Origin: Azospirillum brasilense
GTDB taxonomy: Bacteria > Pseudomonadota > Alphaproteobacteria > Azospirillales > Azospirillaceae
Reading direction: 5' to 3'
Assembly (NCBI RefSeq): GCF_007827795.1
Contig: NZ_VITI01000006.1
Location: 1-64,000 of the forward strand
DNA: 64,000 bases
The translations under genes and the position numbers were made by a program. Positions 1-13,498 of the stretch are shown here, piece by piece; position 1 is the stretch's first letter, and each line of letters begins with the position of its first letter. The notes under the pieces were generated by a model. The model made no database searches, had not been told where the DNA came from, and saw only the letters and a list, made by a program, of their open reading frames with translations.

Positions 1-26
1 TGAGCCAGGATCAAACTCTCAGGTTC
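1..26 (-). rRNA. rrs: 16S ribosomal RNA, 5' end (partial)
   Basis: The first 19 bases are the reverse complement of AGAGTTTGATCCTGGCTCA, the universal 16S 5' primer site. The gene reads leftwards out of the window, so only its first ~26 bases are here. The exact mature 5' end is set by analogy with other 16S genes (about seven bases before AGAGTTTG). A strong promoter lies 330 bases upstream at 358-387. Confidence 0.93.
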
Positions 27-357
27 AAGCCGAGCGCCGAAACGCTCTCTTGACAGGGTCGCCAAAACGACCTCACCCAAGCCTTCGAAACTGTTTGTCT
101 CTTACTGCTTGACCCAGATGCTCAAGCGACCCGCGATGCCAGCTCCATCCGGAACCGGTCCGCGGCCAACGGTCAAAACCGCCGCCTGCGCATCCCTTCT
201 CACAACACGGTATCAACGATATCCAAGATCCCGCGGCTCCAGGAGAACCGCAATGCCCCGAGCCCATTCCCTTTAAGGAGTGGGCCGCCAGGGCCAGAAT
301 GTCTCTGTGTTCCCGACCCGTCGGCGCCTCGTTGGCGGCCACCGCGTCGGGAGGCGC
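27..357 (-). other. rRNA operon leader region
   Basis: This is about 330 bases between the rRNA promoter and the 16S 5' end. No coding potential is convincing on either strand. It contains several GC-rich inverted segments, for example around 310-356, that would be expected of an rRNA leader with processing stems and antitermination sites. I could not assign boxA/boxB by eye. Confidence 0.6.
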
Positions 358-387
358 TTTATATGCGTGGTGCCCCAGGGGTGGCAA
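358..387 (-). promoter_or_regulatory. rRNA operon promoter (sigma70-type)
   Basis: On the minus strand there is a -35 TTGCCA (382-387), an 18-base spacer and a -10 TATAAA (358-363). A/T-rich sequence lies just upstream of the -35 (TTTTTTCG and TTTTTTTT runs on the plus strand, 391-420), resembling an UP element. Position and orientation fit transcription of the 16S gene. This is sequence inference only. Confidence 0.7.
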
Positions 388-661
388 GCACTTTTTTCGA
401 CCATCGGCGTTTTTTTTCCCGCTCCTTCCCAAACGCACATGACACCCTTTTCATTGGTCGCGGCGCGCAGGGGGCCTCATAGTCGGACCAACGGCTGAAG
501 GGATCTTCAGCTTGGACGTGGCAATAATCAATGGTTCGTTAACCAAAATCCGGCAAGGTTGCACAACGGTAGAAACTCGCCGTCAGCCGACCGCCGGGAC
601 CATCAGACACGGGTCCGACCGCCGCGATTGCGCTGAACCATATTTATAAAGGCTGACAAGC

Positions 662-4777
<4,116 letters not shown>

Positions 4778-4899
4778 GCTCTTATCGGTGTTGGACTGTT
4801 GCGGCCCGGCATCCAGCGCTTCGGCGGTGGGTCCGGGCCGCATCGTTTCAAGGCCTGGGCAAGGCCCTTTCCTTATCGCCGCAGGGCGTTCCGTTCCCG

Positions 4900-4927
4900 T
4901 TGTGCGCCGGGCGAAGGGGTGTATAAC
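4900..4927 (+). promoter_or_regulatory. Putative fumarase promoter
   Basis: TTGTGC (4900-4905), a 16-base spacer and TATAAC (4922-4927) lie about 90 bases before the fumarase start. The spacing is compatible with a sigma70-type promoter. The -35 matches at only part of the consensus, so this is a moderate call. Confidence 0.4.
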
Positions 4928-5015
4928 GGTGCGCGAGCGTGGCCCTGGCCCTTTTGCGCGCTCCCGCGCGCCGCATTGGGGCCTGTGACCCAAGAACAGG
5001 AAGGAAGCCCCCCGA

Positions 5016-6650
5016 ATGCCCGACGACATCAGCCCCGCCCGCGGCGCCTCGACGCTGTTTCCGCTGGCCAAGGACGACACGACCTACCGCAAGCTGACCT
5101 CGGATTATGTCTCGGTCGTCGAGTTCGACGGCGAACAGGTCCTGAAGGTCGAGCCGGAGGGCCTGCGCCTGCTGGCCGAGGAGGCCTTCAAGGACATCAA
5201 CCACCTGCTGCGCCCCGGCCATCTCAGCCAGATCCGCGCGATCCTCGACGATCCGGAAGCCTCGCCGAACGACAAGTTCGTGGCGCTGGACCTGCTGAAG
5301 AACGCCAACATCGCCGCCGCCGGCACCCTGCCGATGTGCCAGGACACCGGCACCGCCATCATCATGGGCAAGAAGGGCCGCCGCGTCTTCACCAAGGGCG
5401 GCGACGAGGCGGCCCTGTCGGAAGGCGCCCGCGACGCCTACCTGAAGCGCAACCTGCGTTACAGCCAGCTCGCCCCGATCTCCATGTACGAGGAGAAGAA
5501 CACCCGCAACAACCTGCCGGGCCAGGTCGAGATCTACGCGGAGGGTGAGGACGCCTACAAGTTCCTGTTCATGGCCAAGGGCGGCGGGTCGGCCAACAAG
5601 ACCTTCCTGCATCAGGCCACCCCGTCGGTGCTGGCGCCGGACCGGCTGCTGAAGTTCCTTGAGGACAAGATCCGCTATCTCGGCACCTCGGCCTGCCCGC
5701 CCTACCACCTCGCCATCGTCATCGGCGGCCTGTCGGCGGAGCAGAATCTGAAGACGGTCAAGCTGGCCTCCGCCCGCTACCTCGACAATCTGCCAACCGA
5801 GGGCGGTGAGGACGCACACGCCTTCCGCGATCTCGCCATGGAAGCGGAAGTGCACACGCTGACCCAGACCATGGGCATCGGCGCCCAGTTCGGCGGCAAG
5901 TACTTCTGCCACGACGTCCGCGTCATCCGCCTGCCGCGTCACGGCGCCTCCATGCCGATCGGCATCGGCGTGTCCTGCTCGGCGGACCGTCAGGCCGTGG
6001 GCAAGATCACCAGGGACGGCATCTTCCTGGAGCAGCTGGAGAGCGATCCGGCCAAGTATCTGCCGGAAATCACCGACGGCGATCTGGCCGGCGAGGTGGT
6101 GAAGATCGATCTCAACCAGCCGATGAGCGAGATTCTCGCCACGCTGAAGCGGTATCCGATCCGCACGCGCCTGTCGCTGACCGGCCCGCTGATCGTCGCC
6201 CGCGACCTCGCCCACTCCAAGCTGCGCGCGCGGCTGGACGCCGGCGAGCCGCTGCCCGACTATTTCAAGAACCACCCGATCTATTACGCCGGTCCGGCCA
6301 AGACGCCGGAAGGCTACGCCTCGGGCTCCTTCGGTCCGACGACCGCCGGGCGCATGGACAGCTTCGTCGAGCAGTTCCAGGCGGCGGGCGGTTCGATGGT
6401 CATGCTGGCCAAGGGCAACCGCAGCCCGGAAGTGACCGCGGCCTGCCAGAAGCACGGCGGTTTCTATCTGGGCTCCATCGGCGGCGCCGCGGCCCGCTTG
6501 GCTCAGGACTGCATCAAGAAGGTGGAGTGCGTCGAGTATCCGGAACTCGGCATGGAAGCCATCTGGCGCATCGAGGTCGAGGACTTCCCGGCCTTCATCA
6601 TCGTCGATGACAAGGGCAACGACTTCTTCAAGGAATTGAAGCTGGCGTAA
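5016..6650 (+). CDS. fumA: Class I fumarate hydratase (iron-sulfur)
   Basis: A 544-residue enzyme that interconverts fumarate and malate in the TCA cycle in the cytoplasm. Length and sequence match the single-chain, oxygen-sensitive [4Fe-4S] class I fumarases (FumA/FumB type) and not the FumC type. Cys108 in PMCQDTGT and the two later cysteines in YFCHDV and GVSCSADR are the expected cluster ligands. The C-terminal third carries the beta-domain with [14 protein letters not shown]. The start is preceded by AGGAAG. The gene ends in a strong hairpin shared with the convergent der gene. Confidence 0.93.
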   Translation: MPDDISPARGASTLFPLAKDDTTYRKLTSDYVSVVEFDGEQVLKVEPEGLRLLAEEAFKDINHLLRPGHLSQIRAILDDPEASPNDKFVALDLLKNANIAAAGTLPMCQDTGTAIIMGKKGRRVFTKGGDEAALSEGARDAYLKRNLRYSQLAPISMYEEKNTRNNLPGQVEIYAEGEDAYKFLFMAKGGGSANKTFLHQATPSVLAPDRLLKFLEDKIRYLGTSACPPYHLAIVIGGLSAEQNLKTVKLASARYLDNLPTEGGEDAHAFRDLAMEAEVHTLTQTMGIGAQFGGKYFCHDVRVIRLPRHGASMPIGIGVSCSADRQAVGKITRDGIFLEQLESDPAKYLPEITDGDLAGEVVKIDLNQPMSEILATLKRYPIRTRLSLTGPLIVARDLAHSKLRARLDAGEPLPDYFKNHPIYYAGPAKTPEGYASGSFGPTTAGRMDSFVEQFQAAGGSMVMLAKGNRSPEVTAACQKHGGFYLGSIGGAAARLAQDCIKKVECVEYPELGMEAIWRIEVEDFPAFIIVDDKGNDFFKELKLA

Positions 6651-6656
6651 CCGGTG

Positions 6657-6706
6657 GCGCTCCCCGTTTCCCTTCCCCGCCCAGCGGGGAGGAAGACGGG
6701 GAGCGC
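6657..6706. terminator. Bidirectional terminator between fumarase and der
   Basis: A long inverted repeat: GCGCTCCCCGT (6657-6667) pairs perfectly with 6696-6706, with an inner paired segment (TTCCCCGC against GCGGGGAGG). It sits in the 62-base gap between two convergent genes. No long T-run follows, so termination efficiency is uncertain. Confidence 0.6.
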
Positions 6707-6712
6707 AACGGC

Positions 6713-8116
6713 TCAATCATCCGCGTAGGGGTTCTTCTGCTTGCGCAGCAGCAGCCGCACCGGCACGCCCGGCAGGTCGAACGTCTCGCGCAGATGGGCG
6801 ATCAGGTAACGCTGGTAGCTTTCCGGCAGATCGAGCGGCTTGTTCACGAACAGCGCCACCGTCGGCGGGCGCGCCTTCACCTGCGTGGCGTAGCGGATCT
6901 TCACGCGCCGGCCCTCGACCAGAGGTGGCGGGTGGTGATCCAGCACGCCCTCGATCCAGCGGTTGAGCTGGGCGGTCGGGATGCGACGGTTCCACTGCCC
7001 ATAGGTCGACAGGATCGAATCCAGCAGCGTGTCCAGCTTCTTGCCCTGCAGGGCGGAGATGGTCACCACCTCCACGCCCTTGATCTGGGCCAGAGCGGCC
7101 TGCAGCTTGTCCTCGACCTGACGCAGGGCCATGGCGCGGTCGTCCACGGCGTCCCACTTGTTCAGGGCGATGACCAGGGCGCGCCCCTCCTCCACCACGG
7201 TGCGGGCGATGGTCAGGTCCTGCTTGTCGAGAATCTGGTTGGCATCGACCACGAGGAGGACGACCTGCGCCATGCGGACGACGCGCAGAGCGTCGGCGAC
7301 GGCCAGCTTCTCCACCTTCGCATCGACGCGGGCACGCCGGCGCATGCCGGCGGTGTCGACCAGACGGAACTTGCGGCCCCGCCATTCCCAATCGACGCTG
7401 ATGGCGTCGCGAGTCATCCCGGCCTCGGGGCCGGTCAGCACACGCTCCTCGCCGATCAGGGCGTTCAGCAGGGTGGACTTGCCGACGTTCGGCCGCCCGA
7501 CGATGGCGATCTGGATCGGGCGGGCACGCTCCTCGTCGGTTTCCGGCTGGTCGCCGACGGGTAGTTCTTCTTCCCCCTCGCCTTTGACGGGGGCCGAAGC
7601 CTTCTCGACCGCCTCCGGCTCCGGCGGGGCGTAGGGCAGCAGGGCCTGGACCAGATCGGCCATACCCTCGCCATGCTCCGCCGACAGCGCGAGGGGATCG
7701 CCCAGGCCAAGCTCGAAGGCCTCGTAGAGGCCGGTCATCCCCACCTTGCCTTCCGCCTTGTTGGCGACGAGGATGACGGGGGTCTTGCTCTTGCGCAGCA
7801 GGGCCGCGAAATGGCGGTCCAGCGGCGTGATGCCGGTGCGGGCGTCGACGATGAACAGCGCCACGTCGGCGCGCTCCAGGGCGCGTTCGGTCTGGCGGCG
7901 CATGCGCGCCTCCAGGCTGTCGTCGGTGACGTCCTCCAGGCCCGCGGTGTCGACCACGGTGAAGGACAGCCCGCCCACACGGGCGGGGGCCGAGCGCCAG
8001 TCGCGCGTCACGCCGGGCGTGTCGTCGACCAGCGCCAGCTTCTTGCCGGCCAAACGGTTGAACAGAGTCGATTTGCCGACATTCGGCCGACCGACGAGAG
8101 CGACGGTGAAGGACAT
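6713..8116 (-). CDS. der: Ribosome biogenesis GTPase Der (EngA)
   Basis: A 467-residue protein with two tandem GTPase domains, the hallmark of Der/EngA, which acts in 50S subunit maturation. The first G1 motif GRPNVGKST is at residues ~8-16, with DTAG next to it. The second GRPNVGKST is near 215, with DTAGMRRR and NKWD downstream. The C-terminal KH-like domain closes the protein. I chose the ATG at 8116 because Der proteins start just before the first G1 motif; a TTG nine codons upstream is less likely. It is the last gene of the minus-strand yfgM-like/bamB/der block, 36 bases after bamB. That order is widespread in proteobacteria. Confidence 0.95.
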   Translation of the reverse strand: MSFTVALVGRPNVGKSTLFNRLAGKKLALVDDTPGVTRDWRSAPARVGGLSFTVVDTAGLEDVTDDSLEARMRRQTERALERADVALFIVDARTGITPLDRHFAALLRKSKTPVILVANKAEGKVGMTGLYEAFELGLGDPLALSAEHGEGMADLVQALLPYAPPEPEAVEKASAPVKGEGEEELPVGDQPETDEERARPIQIAIVGRPNVGKSTLLNALIGEERVLTGPEAGMTRDAISVDWEWRGRKFRLVDTAGMRRRARVDAKVEKLAVADALRVVRMAQVVLLVVDANQILDKQDLTIARTVVEEGRALVIALNKWDAVDDRAMALRQVEDKLQAALAQIKGVEVVTISALQGKKLDTLLDSILSTYGQWNRRIPTAQLNRWIEGVLDHHPPPLVEGRRVKIRYATQVKARPPTVALFVNKPLDLPESYQRYLIAHLRETFDLPGVPVRLLLRKQKNPYADD

Positions 8117-8152
8117 CGGGCCGGGGGCCTTATAAAGAACCAAGGGTGGCGA

Positions 8153-9535
8153 TCAGCGGTACGCCACCAGCGTACCGTTCTCGCCCAGGACATATAGGGT
8201 GTTGTTCGCCACGACCGGAGGCAAATAGGTGGAGGCCGGCAGCGAATAGCGGGTCAGCACCTGCCCGTCGCTGGGCAACAGGGCGAGCATCTGGCCGTTC
8301 GACCCGGTGACGTAGAGCTTGCCACCGGCCAGGACCGGACCCGACCAGGTGATCGGCCCCTTCTTGTCCTCCGGATCGGTGAACGGCGCGAGCTGCGTGA
8401 CCCAGCGGGCGTGCCCGGCCTGACGGGTCAGGGCGACCAGCTCCGAATCGTTGGTGATCACGAAGATGTGGTCGCCGGCGAGCCAGGGGGTCTGGGTGCC
8501 GCCGATCTCGGCCTCCCACAGGCGGATGCCGATGCGCTCGTCGATGGCGATCATGCGGCCGGAATGGCCGATCGCGTAGACGATGCCGCGGTCGATCACC
8601 GGCAGGCCGCGGATGTCGGCAAGGCTGCTCAAGGCGCCGCTGCGGCGGATGGCCGCCAGGCTCTCCTGCCACGCCACGCGCCCATTCTCCGGACGCAGGC
8701 CATACAGCTCGCCGGAGGAGTAAGGGGCGACGATCAGGGTCGGCGAGGCCGCCGGGCTGACGGCGCCCAGCAGGCCCGCCGTCTCCAGGATGCCCTGATG
8801 CGACCACTGGACGGCGCCGTCGGAGGCCGACAGGGCCGACAGCTGGTTGTCCAGCGTCAGGACGAGGACGCGCCCGCCCTCGACCGCCGGAGCGCCGCGC
8901 ACCGGACCCGGAACGCGCTTGCGCCAGATGATCGAGCCGTTGGCGGGATCGAGCGCGACCACCTCGCCGAAGCCGGTGGCCGCGAAGACGCGCCCGTCGG
9001 CGTAGGCGACGCCGCCGCCGCTGGCGCCGCCGCGCTCCTTCTCCGGCTTGGTGTCGATGCGCCAGAGCTGGCGCCCGGTGCGCTCGTCCAGGGCGGCGAC
9101 ATGCGAGTCGGCGTCCATGGCGAAGATGCGTCCGTCGGCGATGACCGGCGTCGCCAGAAGCGAGCGGGAGCTGCTGGCCCCCGTGCCGACGTCGCCGCGC
9201 CATGCCTCGGCAGGCGTGGCCGACAGAGCGAGGTTGCCGCCAGCGTGTTCCGGCGTGCCGCCGGGCTGCGCCCAGGCCGGGTTGGCCACGGCAGGCGGCA
9301 GGACGACCGGCGTGCCGACCAGCCGCTGGTCGACCTCGACCTTGCGCTCGCGGGTCAGGACGGACACCCGCTCACCCGGCAGGGGCGGATCGGGGGTCTT
9401 GCCGAACCACCCGCTGACGGTGTCGCAGCCGCTGAGCAGCACGGCCAGCAGCGGGGCGGAGAGCAGGGCGGTGCGCAGGGAGCGGCGCTTCGCGGTGGGG
9501 TGCGCGGTCGGGGCGGCCATGGGAATGCGGGTCAT
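8153..9535 (-). CDS. bamB: BamB-like outer-membrane assembly lipoprotein (PQQ-type beta-propeller)
   Basis: A 460-residue protein with a lipoprotein signal: a basic N-terminus, a hydrophobic stretch and a lipobox LLSGC near residue 36. The remainder is a series of beta-propeller blades, seen as repeated A-LD-x-G-x-xxW motifs (for example ALDERTGRQLWRID and ALDPANGSIIWRK). BamB is a scaffold of the BAM complex that inserts outer-membrane proteins. Its start codon overlaps the stop of the upstream yfgM-like gene by one base, so the two are probably translationally coupled. Confidence 0.87.
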   Translation of the reverse strand: MTRIPMAAPTAHPTAKRRSLRTALLSAPLLAVLLSGCDTVSGWFGKTPDPPLPGERVSVLTRERKVEVDQRLVGTPVVLPPAVANPAWAQPGGTPEHAGGNLALSATPAEAWRGDVGTGASSSRSLLATPVIADGRIFAMDADSHVAALDERTGRQLWRIDTKPEKERGGASGGGVAYADGRVFAATGFGEVVALDPANGSIIWRKRVPGPVRGAPAVEGGRVLVLTLDNQLSALSASDGAVQWSHQGILETAGLLGAVSPAASPTLIVAPYSSGELYGLRPENGRVAWQESLAAIRRSGALSSLADIRGLPVIDRGIVYAIGHSGRMIAIDERIGIRLWEAEIGGTQTPWLAGDHIFVITNDSELVALTRQAGHARWVTQLAPFTDPEDKKGPITWSGPVLAGGKLYVTGSNGQMLALLPSDGQVLTRYSLPASTYLPPVVANNTLYVLGENGTLVAYR

Positions 9536-10179
9536 CAGCTCTTGCCGTAGAGGGTGGCGAGATCGGCGGCGCGCGACCGGACGCCGGCCGGAGCCTGCGA
9601 GTCGTCGGCCAATTGCTGGAACAGGGTGCGCGCGCGCTCCTTGTCCCCGGCGCGGGCGGCGAGCACGGCGCTCATCTCGCGGGCGGAGAAGCGCCAGGGG
9701 TTGGCGTCCGCCGTCAGAGGCTGGAGCCGCGCCTGGAGCTGGGCCGGATCGCCGGACTCGAGCTGGTGCATCACCGACAGCAGGGCCGCCAGCTCGCGGT
9801 AGACCGGAGCGGCGCCGGCGTTGTTGGACAGCGTGTCGTAGACGGCCACGGCCTCCGCCGTCTTGCCCTCGCGGGCCAGCAGGGCGGCGGCGTTCAGCTG
9901 GGCCAGCGCGGCCATGCCGGGGTCGGACTTGGCGGCGAAGGCGGCCAGGGCCTCGACGCCCTTGTCCGGCCCCTGGGCGGCCTGGGAGAGGGCGGCGGCC
10001 AGGGCCGTCGTTCCGCTCTCCTTCTGCGACTGCTGCCAGTTGCGCCAGGCGACCGTGCCGCCCGTCGCGGCGACGACCGCCAGCGCGGCCGCCAGCATGA
10101 TGCCGCCGTAGCGCTTGAACACACGCTCCATGCGGTCGCGGCGCAGATCCTCGTCGACTTCGCGGAAAATATCGCTCAT
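9535..10179 (-). CDS. YfgM-like tetratricopeptide membrane protein
   Basis: A 214-residue protein with a short charged cytoplasmic N-terminus (residues 1-25), one transmembrane helix (~26-46) and a periplasmic alpha-helical repeat region containing TPR-like A-A-L-A patterns. This matches the YfgM/tetratricopeptide family, which in E. coli associates with the SecYEG translocon and periplasmic chaperones. Its place immediately before bamB, with overlapping stop and start, supports the call. The specific role in this organism is inference. Confidence 0.8.
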   Translation of the reverse strand: MSDIFREVDEDLRRDRMERVFKRYGGIMLAAALAVVAATGGTVAWRNWQQSQKESGTTALAAALSQAAQGPDKGVEALAAFAAKSDPGMAALAQLNAAALLAREGKTAEAVAVYDTLSNNAGAAPVYRELAALLSVMHQLESGDPAQLQARLQPLTADANPWRFSAREMSAVLAARAGDKERARTLFQQLADDSQAPAGVRSRAADLATLYGKS

Positions 10180-10350
10180 GGCTCTACAGCGGCATCCTAC
10201 GGCACGAAAACCGTTACAGCGGGGATTGCGCCCGCGCGCGGTTGCGGCGGGCGGTTCTGATGGTTCAAAGGGCCGGATAGCATTGGGCGCCGCACGTGGT
10301 CAAGGCGCAACGGCGCCCATCCGGGTATTAAGGCCGCGCTTTGGGCGGAA

Positions 10351-10905
10351 TCAGGCCGGATTCCGCCATTTGATCGAGCAACCCATGCTGGCGATCTGAT
10401 CGGTCGGCCCCTGCCCCGTCTGGGCGATGCGGACCATTGCGTGGAACAGCTCGCGCGGGGCGTCGGGGATCGGCTCGCGCTTGGAGGCGTCCAGCCGCCC
10501 GCGATACTGCAGGCAGAGGTCGGCGTTGAAGCCGAAGAAGTCGGGCGTGCAGACCGCGCCGTAGGCCCGCGCCACCTCCTGCGTCTCATCGAGCAGATAG
10601 GGGAAGGTGAAGCCGTGCTCCGCCGCGAAGCGCTTCATGTTGTCGAAGCCGTCGTCGGGATAGGCGTCGGTGTCGTTGGACATGATGGCGACGGCGCCGA
10701 TGCCGTGGGCCCGCAGCGCGTCGACCTCCTCGACGATTCGCCCGATCACCGCCTTCACGTAGGGGCAGTGATTGCAGATGAACATGACCAGCGTGCCGCT
10801 CGGCCCCTGGACGTCGGTCAGGCTGTAGGTCTTTCCATCGATTCCCTTCAGGCTGAAATCCTCCGCCTTCCGGCCGAAGTCGCACACCGGGGTTTCCGCC
10901 GCCAT
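10351..10905 (-). CDS. Thioredoxin-fold redox protein (AhpC/TSA-like)
   Basis: A 184-residue cytoplasmic protein of the thioredoxin/peroxiredoxin superfamily. After the first beta strands there is FICNHCPYVK, a C-x-x-C motif placed where thioredoxin-like proteins carry their active site. A cis-proline-type strand near AVCTPDFFGF follows. The family is widely annotated as 'thioredoxin family protein' without a proven substrate. The ATG at 10905 is chosen because it has GGAGGAAAG upstream and fits the family start; the reading frame stays open for 37 more codons upstream. It stands alone between yfgM and the first LuxR-type regulator. Confidence 0.8.
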   Translation of the reverse strand: MAAETPVCDFGRKAEDFSLKGIDGKTYSLTDVQGPSGTLVMFICNHCPYVKAVIGRIVEEVDALRAHGIGAVAIMSNDTDAYPDDGFDNMKRFAAEHGFTFPYLLDETQEVARAYGAVCTPDFFGFNADLCLQYRGRLDASKREPIPDAPRELFHAMVRIAQTGQGPTDQIASMGCSIKWRNPA

Positions 10906-11104
10906 CGCTGTCTTTCCTCCTCGTGGGCCCACTGGCACGCCGCTGGCGCGGCGCAGGGTCGGGCGTGAGTATATGAGGTGAGGCGAAAGCCGGAATCGAA
11001 AAGGCCGCGGCGGCACCTTGTTCGTGCCTGCTCGCGGCCCTGTCGGTCTCCAACCCGGTTTTCCTTGTTTCCCGCCCTGCCCCGCAACCTCCGGACCAGC
11101 CCCC

Positions 11105-11752
11105 TTAAGAGGCCATGGCGGCGGCGGCGATCACCGCCTGGGTGCGGTTCTTGACGCCCAGCGACTTGAAGATCGCCGTGACATGGATCTTCACCGTGCC
11201 CTCGGACAGGCCGAGTTCGTAGGCGATCTGCTTGTTCGACTTGCCCGCCCGCAGGCAATCCAACACTTCCCGCTGGCGCTGGGTCAGGCCATAGGCGCTG
11301 CGGTCAGCGCCATCCAGGCGACCGCGGCGCGGCGCGGCGTCGGAGGCCGCCGTCGCGGCGGTGAGCGCGCCGGGGGGCACGTAGATGCCGCCGGAGAAGA
11401 CGAGGTTCAGCGCGCCCATCATCACCTTGACGCTGCTGGACTTCGGGATGTAGCCGGTGGCCCCGTGGTCGAGCGCGCCGCGGATGTCGCCCAGCGCCTC
11501 GGACGCGGAGATCACCACCACCGGAACGCCCGGCTGGAGGCTCTGCACCTCGCGCAAGCCGTCGAAGCCCGGCCAGTTCGGCATGTGCAGATCCATCAGC
11601 ACCACGTCGAACCCGCCGCCCACACGGCATTGCTGAAGGACCTCGTCGAACGTGCCCGCCTCGACAAAAATCGCGTCCCCGTGAAGCTGCTCCAGAAGAC
11701 GGCGCAGGCCTTCACGAAAAAGGAGATGGTCGTCACCGATCAGAATTTTCAT
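11105..11752 (-). CDS. NarL/FixJ-type response regulator (canonical receiver)
   Basis: A 215-residue two-domain regulator. The N-terminal receiver has the acidic pair at 7-8 (GDDH), the phospho-acceptor aspartate in LMDLHMP near 54 and the lysine in PKSSS. The C-terminal LuxR-type helix-turn-helix (~150-210) reads LTQRQREVLDCL, then GLSEGTVKIHVTAI. It should be a phosphorylation-controlled transcription factor. No histidine kinase gene is adjacent. It is the first of three NarL-type regulators within 3.1 kb. Confidence 0.9.
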   Translation of the reverse strand: MKILIGDDHLLFREGLRRLLEQLHGDAIFVEAGTFDEVLQQCRVGGGFDVVLMDLHMPNWPGFDGLREVQSLQPGVPVVVISASEALGDIRGALDHGATGYIPKSSSVKVMMGALNLVFSGGIYVPPGALTAATAASDAAPRRGRLDGADRSAYGLTQRQREVLDCLRAGKSNKQIAYELGLSEGTVKIHVTAIFKSLGVKNRTQAVIAAAAMAS

Positions 11753-12529
11753 GGCCCCGTCCGCCTTCGTTTTTTCCCGTTGCTTCGGATCAGCCCTTCC
11801 GGACTGACCGGGCCACCCCCTTGGCGATCCAACTACCCTTTCGCCCCGTGGCTTGAAGAACTGCTACCACATTCGGAAGAGGGCCAATATCCGGACAAGG
11901 GCCATAGGTCATTTGCGGCTTGGCAAGGCCCTCCGATACGGCGAAGGCCGACTGAACAAAGCAGGAACTATGACTTCCTGTCTATTCCTTTGCCCGAAAG
12001 AAAGGGGCGGCGCAATGTTTTCCATGTTTGGTTGTTCAGAATACGGAACTCACGACATCCGCCCCGACAGCAGCCGGCGCGCGCAAAGGATCGACCATGA
12101 TGATCGAAATGCGTGAAAACCTATCCCATCGGCGCAACACGTTTTGCGGATGGACAGTCCTTTTTCTGCGCGAATGCGCCACCTTGTGGCACGTACCTGT
12201 ACTGGCCTTTCAGTGCAGTCTGTCACAAAAGAGTTATCGCTTGGAGTGATCAGGTCACCATTCAGATGCGCTTGACGATCTTGAGTGATCGTCTATCGTT
12301 TGATTTACGTGTTACACGCCTAATTTATAAACTGTTTATCACAGTGTCAAGTTTTTTTCCAGGTTTGATGGATATATGCCTGAAATTCGATGCAGTCTTT
12401 AAACGAAGTCACTTAAGCGAAGACACAGAGCGCCGACAGATAGAGAGCACGAGACAAGCCTAAAACACAGGCGGCGATAATGCCCGACAAGGGCCTGCCG
12501 TGGATGCCTCCTCCAAACAGAGCTGACCC
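11753..12529. other. Intergenic region between divergent regulators
   Basis: 777 bases without a supported gene. From about 12090 onward it is clearly richer in A/T than its surroundings. The short open frames inside it (for example 12113-12463) have no ribosome-binding site or family resemblance. It contains the iterated CTTGAGTGATC-like motif at 12240-12290 and should hold the promoters of both flanking regulators. Confidence 0.6.
12240..12290. promoter_or_regulatory. Iterated CTTGAGTGATC-like motif, possible activator sites
   Basis: Three related copies: CTTGGAGTGATC (12240-12251), CTTGACGATC (12271-12280) and CTTGAGTGATC (12280-12290). The second and third are in tandem at about one helical turn, and the first is 40 bases (about four turns) from the third. 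The array lies about 240 bases before the regulator at 12530. A binding-site role is inference. Confidence 0.35.
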
Positions 12530-13273
12530 ATGCAAATGAACCATGAGTACGCCCAAGAGAAAGCATCGCACTCGACCCGCAACGCGGTGACCCCCATGCA
12601 CGTCTGCCTGATTCTCGACAACAATTCCCTGACCGACACCGTGGTGCAGGCGCTCGACCGGGCCGGTCGCCATCGTGTGACCGTCTTCCACGACATATCG
12701 GAACTGACGCAGAGCACGCTGACGCCCGATGCGATCCTGATCGGCCTTCAGCAGTTCACCGCGCTGCGCGAGAACGAACCGATGGTGTATCTGCGGCTGT
12801 CACGCCGGTCGCGGATCGTCGTGGTGCTGTCGTCGCGGGAATTGCTGGACGCCGCACACATCCTGGCCTTCGCCGATGCGTGGGTGTTCGAGGACATCAA
12901 CGTGGACCGCATCAACGAACTGCTGGACCTGGGGCTGGAGGGGCATTGTCTGATGCCCAAGCAGTTTCTGTCCCGGTTGGGCGTCGATGAGATTCGGCTG
13001 ACCCTGCTGCCGCGGCTGTCGGAACCGGAGTTCGAAACCCTGCGCCTGCTTGGCCAGGGACTGAACAACCGGACGATCGCCAACCAGCTCGATCTGTCGG
13101 AGGCGGTGATCAAGTCGATGGTGCGCAGCGTCCTGTCCAAGCTGCACTTCCGCAACAGAACGGAAGCCGGCGTCTTCGCCGCGCGACAGCAGGGCGCGTT
13201 GCAGTCCGCCCGGGAAGGCATGGTGCCGCCGCATATGCACGCGGCCCCGGCCCAACGGACCGGCACGTCCTGA
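12530..13273 (+). CDS. LuxR-family regulator with degenerate receiver domain
   Basis: A 247-residue protein. The N-terminal half has the length and alternating hydrophobic pattern of a receiver (HVCLILDNNSL; DAILIGLQQF; RIVVVLSS), but the phospho-acceptor position reads glycine (ILIGL) and the usual acidic pair and lysine are not evident. It is therefore probably a pseudo-receiver. The C-terminal helix-turn-helix is intact: LSEPEFETLRLL, then NNRTIANQLDLSEAVIKSMVRSVL. The chosen ATG lacks a good Shine-Dalgarno; ATG at 12596 is an alternative. A hairpin with a T-run follows at 13312-13338. Confidence 0.8.
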   Translation: MQMNHEYAQEKASHSTRNAVTPMHVCLILDNNSLTDTVVQALDRAGRHRVTVFHDISELTQSTLTPDAILIGLQQFTALRENEPMVYLRLSRRSRIVVVLSSRELLDAAHILAFADAWVFEDINVDRINELLDLGLEGHCLMPKQFLSRLGVDEIRLTLLPRLSEPEFETLRLLGQGLNNRTIANQLDLSEAVIKSMVRSVLSKLHFRNRTEAGVFAARQQGALQSAREGMVPPHMHAAPAQRTGTS

Positions 13274-13311
13274 CGCTTTGTCGGACGCGCTTCCCACGAT
13301 CAACCGAAAGA

Positions 13312-13338
13312 ATCCCGGCCACCGTGCCGGGATATTTT
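13312..13338 (+). terminator. Intrinsic terminator after the LuxR-family regulator
   Basis: An 8-bp perfect stem ATCCCGGC (13312-13319)/GCCGGGAT (13326-13333) with a six-base loop, followed by ATTTT. It lies 38 bases past the stop codon. Confidence 0.75.
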
Positions 13339-13416
13339 CTGCCTGCGCAATGTTCCGTCCGATCGGTGCCTTCCGCCCGGACACAAGCCGCCCCGTCCCT
13401 GTGTCCCGCGCGCAAA

Positions 13417-13465
13417 CGCCGGACCCGCCAGCCACCCCGAACGGGTATGGCTGGCCGGTCCGGCG
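13417..13465. terminator. Large hairpin between convergent regulators
   Basis: A 9-bp perfect outer stem (CGCCGGACC 13417-13425 / 13457-13465) continues inward as GCCAGCC/GGCTGGC. It lies just past the 3' end of the minus-strand regulator (stop at 13499) and may terminate it, though no T-tract is evident on the minus strand. Confidence 0.45.
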
Positions 13466-13498
13466 TCTGCACCGGTGGGGACGACCGCGGGAGTGCGG

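Noticed and set aside
280..498. Short plus-strand open frame near the rRNA promoter
   Set aside because: It overlaps the rRNA promoter, has no RBS and no recognisable protein.
12113..12463. Plus-strand open frame of 116 codons in the A/T-rich intergenic region
   Set aside because: No Shine-Dalgarno, codon use unlike neighbours, and it covers the iterated motif and likely promoters.
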